A stretch of 21,236 nucleotides of DNA from M3007 sp038246345 (GTDB lineage: Bacteria > Bacteroidota > Bacteroidia > Chitinophagales > Saprospiraceae). Of the stretch, positions 13,947-21,236 are shown in pieces. A program made the translations under genes and the position numbers. Position 1 is the first letter of the stretch. Every line of letters starts with the position of its first letter. The notes beneath the pieces were generated by a model. That model did not search any database, had not been told where the DNA came from, and saw nothing but the letters and a program-made list of their open reading frames with translations. The DNA lies in contig JBBRWA010000078.1 in the NCBI GenBank assembly GCA_038246345.1, forward strand, positions 1 to 21,236, read 5' to 3'.

Positions 13947-14393
13947 ATGAAAAACACACGATTCCGATTTGGTTTTCCCAGTTTTAGCCTATGCTGCCTA
14001 ATTCTTATTGGCATATTGGGCTATAATGTCGCAGCCTTAGCGCAAGGGGCTGGTTCTGGCCCAGGTTCCTCCAATTGTGGGGTATTTAAAAAATTAGGGA
14101 CATTATCGCCGGACAATTCTGGGCCGATTTATTACGACCGCTTTGGTAACATCTGGACTGAATTTGAAATTGTCAGTCTTGGTTCCAATGTGGTGGAAAC
14201 CTGTGATGCTGGGGTTTTTAAGCTTTCCTTTTCGGGAACATATACCGCTGCACGACGCGATCAAGTTTGTGCAGCATTGAGCGGACTTTCTGGCGTGGTT
14301 GGCGGAACTGCTCCTACAGGTATTGTACCTTTGAAGATTGAATTTATAGGTGATGTTGATGGAAACGGCGCAGCAGCCAGCCATTTTATGTAA
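13947..14393 (+). pseudogene. Fragment 1: signal peptide and start of the protease domain
   Basis: 148 residues. The signal peptide MKNTRFRFGFPSFSLCCLIL...ALAQ is cleaved near residue 33. The following segment, up to DVDGNGAAASHFM, lies before the catalytic site in related proteases. It ends at the in-frame TAA at 14391. Alone it would be an exported, inactive fragment. Confidence 0.75.
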
Positions 14394-17300
14394 GAAGTTT
14401 GTGGACATTTGAAAAATTTCTCTTTGCTGAACATTCGCACCAAGGCCAATCAGCTGCCATTTGGTTTTTTTGCTGGCCTCATTCAAATAGATACAGATCC
14501 AAATTGGTACACTGGAGCAGTTGTTCCTAGTGAAATGGATTGGGAAACACTCCATGTTGGCATGGTTGATCTATATACAGCTGTGCTGCATGAAGGAATG
14601 CATCTTTTGGGGGTGGCTTCCACTTTTGGCGGGGTTGAGCTTGTGGGTGGAGGCGTTACAGAAGGTTACACTGATTGGGATAACTATCTTTATAAAAAGA
14701 ATTCGCCCAACAATTACACCAAGCTGATTATTCCTGCAATTGACCCAGTTTGTTGCGGAAAAAATCAAGTAAATCCATTGGCTCCAACTTCATTTCCAGG
14801 CACTTGTGATGTGGATATTATGTTTCGTGATGAGAATGGACCTACAGACTTTGCAGAGGTGAGCTACCAAGGGTTGAATCCCACGGATATCCAAAGTACA
14901 AACAATCGGCTTAGCCATCTTGATATTGAATGCTCTCCTGATAAAACCAATGCGGCATTTCAATATGTGATGCATCCCGGAATCCCTCCAAGCCCTGAAT
15001 TATATAGTTTTCCACGTAGAATATTAACGCCTGCAGAGTTGGGCATCTTGTGCTCTGTAGGATACCCTGCATCTGGAGGATGCAATAATACTTGTGTAAT
15101 ACTTGCGAATGATGATCATTATGCAAATCCTATTTATATATCTGGTGGAAACAATCCTGCAACATTAGCCTTAGGTCCTTATATTGGCAGCTTTAGCTTA
15201 TTGGGAAACGATGTTCTACCACCTGGTTATCAAATTACCCTTTGTGGTCATGACAATGAAATATCTGTAGAAATAGTGGGTAATAATGTTCTCGTTACAG
15301 GCCTACAGCCAGGAACATGGACATTTTGCTATAAAATTAGCTCAAATATTTGCCCAGGAAATTGTGGTGAAGCTACAGTGACTGTCTATGTTCTGAATCA
15401 TCCAATACCGATAATGTGCAACTCTACTGATTGCAATCTCGTCTGTTATGGTGATTTTGAAGCATTTCCAGTAGGGCAAACTTATTATTCTTCTCTTAAT
15501 CTTCCTGAGTTTCATTTTAAGGATATCAGCCCAAATGGCAATAATACTCCTGATATCTACCTCCAAACTGATGTTGCGCCAGAAAATAAGGTAATAAGAT
15601 GGGTCAGGTCAACAAACAACGTAATAGACCAAGAATCCCTGCGTATCCCCTTATCTCAGCCTATCTATGCAGGATGCACTGCTACTATTAATTATAGAGG
15701 AGTAGCTGCTTCTTTAGGTACATATCTATTGCCCCAAGCAATTCGCATGGAGGTATATGGCTTAACAGCATCGCCTTGCCAAGCAATTGATAACCAACCA
15801 GTATGGAGCGGGGTTCAACAACCCAATCCACTTTGTCCAGGAGTGACTTCATACGGTATGGATCAACACCTCAATTTTCCATTTGATGCAGATGTTACTG
15901 GAGGGCCTACGAATACAACCAATTTGAACTTAGAGGACTACTCCTTCCTATATACCCATCCCGTAGGAGCACCGCCGATTACAGACCTTTTAATTTGGGG
16001 TACATTTACGCCCGCGAACCCACCACTATCCGAATTTGAAGGCGTTGAGTTCTATATGGACGACATAATCGTCACTTCCTCTTGCAACACTCAGGTAAAT
16101 ATTACCCCTACAATAAAAGCGCAGTGCATCGCTGGGCTAGCCATTGTAGAATACGAAGTTTGCCTTTTGGGTGCTGGAGGCAATCTTGTGCCTATAAACC
16201 TGCAAGCTCAAGTCCCACCTGAACTGACGGTGGTTCCCGGTGGTGGGTTTGACGGAACAGGCTTGGCCAGTTTTCAGTTGATCCCAGGAATAGCCTGTAA
16301 CGGTGGCGCAAATACTACCATTCTTACACTTACCATGAATGTTAGCGCCAATTTTGACCCGCTTCTGGCTCCTATACCAGTATTTATTCCAATGAACTTT
16401 GTGGGTAATAATCTGTGTATCGACCCGGCAACAGGGAATGGCGGCGATGTCGAACTTGAGCTGGTAGACTGTAGCCAAGAACTCGCCTGCGATTGCGACC
16501 CGAACCCCAATGAAGTTGGGTCAAATATGAGTTCCACAACGGAACTTACCACTTCAGGGCTGCCAAATATGCTCGACGGAATTTGTCTGACGGTAAATGG
16601 TCGATTTGAAATAAATGAGGATTTTAACCTGAATAATACCTATGTCATCATGAACAGGGGCGCAGAGATGGTTGTTATGGCAGGCAAAACACTTACCCTG
16701 ACAGGCAATACATTTGAAGGCTGCGAACACATGTGGCGGGGTATTACCGTAGAAAGCGGCGCAACCTTGAAGGCAACAAGTATGAATAATTTCTACGACG
16801 CACAATGGGCCATCCAGGCAAAAAACGGTTCGACCATTGAGGTGCAGGATAATACATTCGACCGAGACTATGTGGGGATTTATGTGCCAGAAACCGCCCA
16901 AACAGTTAATGAAATTGCGCTGAAAGGAAACACTTTTCGCTGTACACAATTATTGAAGGCTGAATATACAGTACCCCAAAATGCCAACATACTGCAAGAT
17001 CCAAAGCCAGGGGAACGAACATTTGCCGGGATTTACCTAAACGTCGTCACAGGTTTCGACATTGGCGCGAACAATTTATTTGACGGTGTGCGCAATGGAG
17101 TAGTTGCCGAAAAAGATGCTGGTTTCACCATGGATCTGTGTACCATAAAAAATCTTGTGCGGGATCCTGCTAGCTCGAACAGCGGCACCTACTATATTGA
17201 CCAATACGGGGTATATGCCTCGCACTGCACTTTGGCTGAGATTACAAATTGCACCTTCGACCAGGTTGGGTTTGGTATATACAGTGTGCGTTCTAATATT

Positions 17301-18806
17301 AGAGCACAATTTAACACAATAACTGGCTTTAATTTCGACTCTCCTGCTGATGATATTGGGATAGAACGTAGTTTGAATACCAACCGAGCGGTGCGGATTC
17401 GGGATAATACCATCAGCATGTACGGCACCGGGATTTCCATACACACGGCATTGCCGGCCAGCATACTCCGTGTACAGCGCAACATTATGACCATGTTCCC
17501 TGGAAGCCCTGGACAGCATATTGACTTGCAAAGTATCCGCGGCGGATGGGTGGCCAACAACACCCTCACAAGAAGCGCCGCTTCGGCCACAGGGACTGGG
17601 ATCAATATACTCAACTGTGCTTCAATGACCTTTCAGACCAATAATTTATTTGGATTGGAACAAGGATTCAACGCCTCCGGCTGCGTCGGGAATATTTTCG
17701 TAGCCAACCATGTCGTAAATGGCGGAATGAGAGGATTTAGTGTTTTCAACAGCACTGATACCTACTGCTCGAATTTGACCGATGGGCAAAGTGAGTATGG
17801 CTTTTATTTCCGAGGCGTATGTATTAAACCAAATGGTATCCGCTGCAACAACATCAGGGATGCTGGTACTGACGGTTTGCGCCTTTGGGCAGATGGCACA
17901 ATAAGCACCAATATTGGCACACAAACAAATGTCGGCAACAAATGGCTGGGTAGCTATGGGAATTTTGGTGCGTTTAATGGGTCAGTGGATCAGAATGCTA
18001 TTCAAGAATCTCGTTTTTACATGCCAGCAAATCAGATACCTACATGGTCAACTGGTCTGGGTAATTTTGTAACATGGTTTGATAATTTTCCTGGCACCTC
18101 AGTAAACTGCTTGGCAACTTGCCCCCTGGCTGTTGACATTGATCCCGACGAACACCAGGATCAGGAACGCGCTGGTTATACGGATGATGGCGTTTTGTCC
18201 AATGGCGATATTGTCACTGCACAAGGAGGCCACAGTGGCGACGGGTTCAATTACATGGCGCAGCAGCGTTTGTACGAACGGCTGCGCAAACACCCAGAAT
18301 TGACGGTGCAAAGTGCCTCCGTGCAGCAGTTTCTCAACAATGCGCACAATGCTGAATTGGGCCAGCTATACGAAGTTGGTAAAAACACGGCATTGATGCA
18401 AGGGCGCGAAGAATATGCCTGGAGAATTATCCGCGATCTGCAAGAAAAAATTACGGAGCAGAGTGAAACGTTGCAAAGCTTGCGTTCCAGCGGCCCAGGT
18501 CAGGATTTCAACAACTGGTGGCTACAGGTTCGCTTGTTGCAACAAAAAATTCGACAAGATGCGAACCAACTGCAAGGGCACGAAAACTGGCTGAAAAACA
18601 GCCGCTTGTCAGAAGCCGCAGCTTTGCAGGCAAGCAATACTGCCATCAGCGTTAGCCAACTTTGCGCTTACAACCAGCGCAGCTTAAACGATATTTATCT
18701 CAGCAACGTGCTCTGGGAGGCTAATACACCCACGGCTTTAGTATTATCTGATATAAAGGCTATAAGCCGACCAATGCCCTATAGAAGGCGGTTTTGCGGT
18801 GTATGA
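14394..18806 (+). pseudogene. Fragment 2: metalloprotease core, beta-sandwich, beta-helix and coiled-coil regions
   Basis: The open frame continues in phase after the TAA; the first possible restart codon is TTG 14409. Numbering from 13947: HEGMHLLGVAS (from 215) is the HExxHxxG zinc motif; SHLD with H324 and the nearby VMHPG resemble the third ligand and Met-turn of metzincins with this layout; LTPAELGILCSVGY closes the domain. Later come an Ig-like segment (LQPGTWTFCYKIS) and a region with a WYxDDIIV-like end (EGVEFYMDDIIVTSSC) typical of carbohydrate-binding sandwiches. About 885-1330 is a parallel beta-helix with many N-N-x-F/N-T-F turns (LTGNTFEGC, VQDNTFDRDYVGIYV). Residues about 1435-1572 are Gln/Glu/Leu-rich helix. 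The frame is lost at about 18765 and runs out of phase to a TGA at 18804. Confidence 0.8.
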
Positions 18807-19167
18807 AGCCCGCAGCCTGTACCACCGATTTGTACGAACCGCCTATTGGGATGAAAACTCGGGATGTTCGGCACAACGGCCTGAGGAGCGGAATGGAAGA
18901 GCCGTGAACAGCAGCAATTCAGTATTTTTGGTATTCCCGAATCCTGCTACGGATATGTTGCAAATTGTACCTGGTTTCAATTTGGAAGCAGAAGCAAAAT
19001 TTGAATTGTTTAACTTGTTTGGGGAAAGAGTAATTGATACCAGAATGCCAGAGGGATACGAAGGTGTATCGGTCGTCACTTCAACTTTACCAGCAGGGGT
19101 TTATCTCTACAAGATAGCGCTCCAGGGAAAGTCAATACAAAGTGGTAAAGTAGTGATTGCCCACTAA
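18766..19167 (+). pseudogene. Fragment 3: T9SS C-terminal domain in the +1 frame
   Basis: In this frame the sequence reads ADQCPIEGGFAVYEARSLYH, which continues the preceding domain naturally. The T9SS type A domain follows: VFPNPATDMLQI, FELFNLFGERV, LPAGVYLYKIALQGK and SGKVVIAH. There is no independent start or export signal, so it is the tail of the gene at 13947. Homologous families end in the same order. Confidence 0.8.
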
Positions 19168-19178
19168 TTTTCTGATTT

Positions 19179-19220
19179 ACGAGCCGCCGGGATAATATTT
19201 CCAGCGGCTCGTCTTTTATT
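19179..19220 (+). terminator. Rho-independent terminator after the protease gene
   Basis: ACGAGCCGC (19179-19187) pairs perfectly with GCGGCTCGT (19204-19212), followed by CTTTTATT. It lies 11 nt after the stop at 19167 and 9 nt before the next gene's ATG, so that gene needs readthrough or an unseen promoter. Confidence 0.8.
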
Positions 19221-19228
19221 CCTTGATT

Positions 19229-20974
19229 ATGAAAAACAAGATACTTACTTTATTTTTTTATTTGTTAGTGCCTTTGTGTGTATATGCCCAAAAACACGAC
19301 AATATTTGGGTATTGGGCAGAGGTGGCGGGAACCAGTCGCCTATTGATGATGAATGGGGGGCATTATTGGTCGATTTTAGCGACCCTAGCCAACCTTCTT
19401 TAATTGAGAAACAAGAATATGATATGAATATGGCGGTTTCTAATGCCAGTTTTTGCGATTCTTTGGGCAATTTGCTTTTTTACACCAATGGGGAGAAAAT
19501 TTACAATAAAAATCACAAACTGATGCAAAACGGCAACAATCTTGTAAGTGTAGGAAACGGTTTAGGGTATCTTGTTACACAAGGATCATTGATATTGCCA
19601 TTCCCAAATCATTCCCAAAGGTATTTTATCCTTGCTGTTGAAGATTCCCCCACAGGTGCTTGGGGCTGGAAGCTTTTTTCCCATGAGATTGACCTAAACG
19701 AAGACAATGGTTTGGGAAAGGTTATTGACAAGCGACACCTGCTTGTAGCCGACACCATGGCCTGGGGGAAGTTGGCAGCGGTGAAACATGCCAATGGCAG
19801 GGACTGGTGGTTTGTGGTGCCGCCTTATTTCTCTAACAAATATATTGTAGGCCAGCTTAACCCAGCAGGAATTTCTGTAAAAATTGAAATGGTAGGGGAT
19901 TCTATTCGAGAGGGCTTGGGCCAGGCATTTTTTACGCCGGACGGGGCACATTATATCAAAACAGAGCAGACCTATTTAAACCAGCCCGCCACCATTACCA
20001 TTTTCGATTTTGACCGTTGTAAAGGACAATTATCGCACCAGCGCAGCCATTTGGTGGAACCAGCTGAGGTAGATTTTGGCATGGGTGGGGCTGTTTCTTC
20101 AGATTCTCGCTATCTGTATGCCTTTTTTACAGAAAAGGTGTTGCAATACGACTTGACGGCGGCTGATATTTTTGCGACAGAAACCCTGGTGGGTCAATTT
20201 GATGGTTTTGTTTCAGGATTGTACGGTTCTTATTTTTTGTTTGCACAGTCGGGGCCAGATGGGCGTATTTATGACGCTGGCTGGACTTCTTCGTACCACA
20301 TGCACTTTGTGAAGTTTCCTAGAAGACAAGGCATGTCTTGTGAATTTGTGAATCATGGTCTCAACTCTCCTGTGAACCTTAGCGATGCCATACCAAACCA
20401 TCCCAACTACCGCCTCGGCCCCCTCGACGGCACGCCTTGCGATACCTTAGGCTTCGACAACCACCCCCTCTGCCACTGGCGCTGGGAGCAGGAAGACACG
20501 CTTTCTCCACTGCAAGTCACTTTCACTGACCTGAGCAGCTATGAACCCGCCACCTGGCATTGGGACTTCGGGGACGGAACTGCTAGCCAAGACACCAGTC
20601 CGGTGCATACATATCTTGCTGAAGGCACGTACACGGTGTGCCTGGTCATCAGCAACCAATACAGCTCCGACACGCTGTGCCGGGTGCTGCACTTGGGCAC
20701 TTCTGCAGTGCTAAGCCCGGAGCTTGCGGCAGCGGTGCAAGTGTTCCCGAACCCTTTTCAAGAGCATTTGTCAGTTGCGCTGGCCAGTGTACGGTTGCGC
20801 GGCTCTGTGCTGCGCTTGCACGACCAGATGGGGCGGGAAGTGCTGCGGCAGGTGCTTGAGCCAGGGATTTCAGGGGTGAATACGGCGGAATTGCCAGTTG
20901 GAATGTACTTTTGGGAAGTGGTGGCAGGCGGGGTAAGGGTGAAAAGCGGGAAGGTGATAAAGGTTTCGGAATGA
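19229..20974 (+). CDS. T9SS-exported protein with propeller-like region and PKD domain
   Basis: 581 residues from ATG 19229 (an upstream TTG at 19223 adds two). Signal peptide MKNKILTLFFYLLVPLCVYAQ is cleaved after AQ. Residues about 25-410 resemble a beta-propeller family frequent in Bacteroidota: WVLGRGGG, ASFCDSLGNLLFYTNGEKIYNKNHKLMQNGN, GLGYLVTQGSLILPFPN and QSGPDGRIY. A PKD domain (about 427-490) follows: LQVTFTDLSSYEPATWHWDFGDGTASQ and THTYLAEGTYTV-like HTYLAEGTYTVCLVISN. The T9SS type A domain (about 502-581) has VFPNPFQEHLSV, LPVGMYFWEVVAGG and KSGKVIKVSE. The protein is therefore predicted to reach the cell surface or medium; its ligand is unknown. Base composition becomes distinctly GC-richer from about 20405 to the end. 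Confidence 0.9.
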   Translation: MKNKILTLFFYLLVPLCVYAQKHDNIWVLGRGGGNQSPIDDEWGALLVDFSDPSQPSLIEKQEYDMNMAVSNASFCDSLGNLLFYTNGEKIYNKNHKLMQNGNNLVSVGNGLGYLVTQGSLILPFPNHSQRYFILAVEDSPTGAWGWKLFSHEIDLNEDNGLGKVIDKRHLLVADTMAWGKLAAVKHANGRDWWFVVPPYFSNKYIVGQLNPAGISVKIEMVGDSIREGLGQAFFTPDGAHYIKTEQTYLNQPATITIFDFDRCKGQLSHQRSHLVEPAEVDFGMGGAVSSDSRYLYAFFTEKVLQYDLTAADIFATETLVGQFDGFVSGLYGSYFLFAQSGPDGRIYDAGWTSSYHMHFVKFPRRQGMSCEFVNHGLNSPVNLSDAIPNHPNYRLGPLDGTPCDTLGFDNHPLCHWRWEQEDTLSPLQVTFTDLSSYEPATWHWDFGDGTASQDTSPVHTYLAEGTYTVCLVISNQYSSDTLCRVLHLGTSAVLSPELAAAVQVFPNPFQEHLSVALASVRLRGSVLRLHDQMGREVLRQVLEPGISGVNTAELPVGMYFWEVVAGGVRVKSGKVIKVSE

Positions 20975-21236
20975 TGGGCGATGTGTTGATTCGGTATGGG
21001 GCTTTGGCATCGTGCTGCACACGCAAAAGGTACTGCTTCAAAAAACGAACAAATTATTATTTCAATTTTCATGGCCAAGACCTTCCAGGTTTTTAAAACC
21101 TAGGGTATGTACACATCTTTGCATTGGCTGGCACAAACGTTAAGTTACACTGAATATCAATCAGTTGTGTCAATACGAGCCAAGCGAGGAACCGGGGGTA
21201 TGATTTTATATAAGGGTACACGCTTAGCGCGGAATG
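20975..21236. other. Right-end non-coding stretch, no gene recognised
   Basis: No terminator with a T-run is visible after the stop at 20974. CCAGGTTTTTAAAACCTAGG (21085-21104) is an imperfect palindrome. GTTACACTGA...TCAGTTGTGT (about 21141-21178) can form a small bulged hairpin. On the minus strand a frame is open from the window edge to about 21095, but its translation matches nothing I recognise. Confidence 0.5.

Larger units (their letters stand above)
13947..19167 (+). pseudogene. Large T9SS-exported metalloprotease/beta-helix protein, interrupted twice
   Basis: Read as one gene, this would encode about 1739 residues. The parts are: signal peptide; zinc metalloprotease domain; Ig-like and carbohydrate-binding-like beta-sandwich regions; a parallel beta-helix; a coiled-coil-like helical region; and a T9SS C-terminal domain. 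Two lesions break it. The first is an in-frame TAA at 14391-14393; the frame before (from 13947) and after (to 18806) is the same. The second is near 18764-18765, where removing one A joins DIKAI to ADQCPIEGGFAVYEARSLY in the +1 frame, which runs to 19167. As written, the N-terminal piece would have the signal but no catalytic site, and the main piece would have neither export signal. It may be a recent pseudogene or carry assembly errors. Its products, if any, would act at the cell surface or outside. Confidence 0.8.

Noticed and set aside
18799..19167. Independent 122-residue T9SS gene
   Set aside because: Its apparent start lies inside a continuous domain that reads back to ADQCPIEGG in the same frame, and it has no signal peptide; it is the tail of the interrupted gene.

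Overview
The window looks like a chromosomal segment of a Bacteroidota bacterium, probably of the Saprospiria/Haliscomenobacter type. The phylum call rests on three C-terminal domains of the type IX secretion (T9SS) kind, two DUF1573 proteins, a DUF2807 protein, weak ribosome binding sites and several TAnnTTTG-like -7 promoter boxes. The finer placement is an inference. I see no rRNA, tRNA, CRISPR array, integrase or transposase.

Left part (1-4661). The tail of a T9SS cargo gene (+) and a small Fn3-domain lipoprotein gene (-) converge on two back-to-back intrinsic terminators. A two-gene minus-strand operon follows: acetoacetyl-CoA synthetase (aacS), then a PolX-like protein. The PolX-like protein keeps a complete PHP metal site, but all three polymerase aspartates appear to be replaced.

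Centre (4662-13213). A lipoprotein of the 5'-nucleotidase/UshA family is followed after 15 nt by recF, which begins with TTG. recF overlaps a convergent DUF1573 gene by 20 nt. A DUF2807 GSG-repeat protein and ribD converge on a 255-bp imperfect inverted repeat whose core is 48 bp and perfect. One arm of this repeat encodes the last codons of ribD. pyrF lies upstream of ribD and ends inside a short tandem repeat. After a divergent gap come a 319-residue secreted protein of unknown function, a second DUF1573 protein with its own terminator, and an 80-residue membrane-anchored or secreted peptide.

Right part (13214-21236). A long non-coding leader carries a TTTG-N19-TACTTTTG promoter, a 27-codon Phe/Pro-rich ORF and several hairpins. 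It precedes a very large T9SS-exported metalloprotease/beta-helix gene (13947-19167). That gene is interrupted twice, by an in-frame TAA at 14391 and by an apparent one-base insertion near 18765, so as given it is a pseudogene unless these are sequence errors. It ends at a terminator. The last gene encodes a T9SS cargo with a propeller-like N-terminus and a PKD domain, and its base composition changes abruptly about two thirds of the way through.

Most of the window is housekeeping (nucleotide, riboflavin, DNA repair and ketone-body metabolism) mixed with cell-surface proteins. I found no convincing multi-gene defence or mobile system. The most unusual signals are the polymerase-dead PolX/PHP protein, the long inverted repeat fused to the end of ribD, and the structured leader in front of the broken protease gene.
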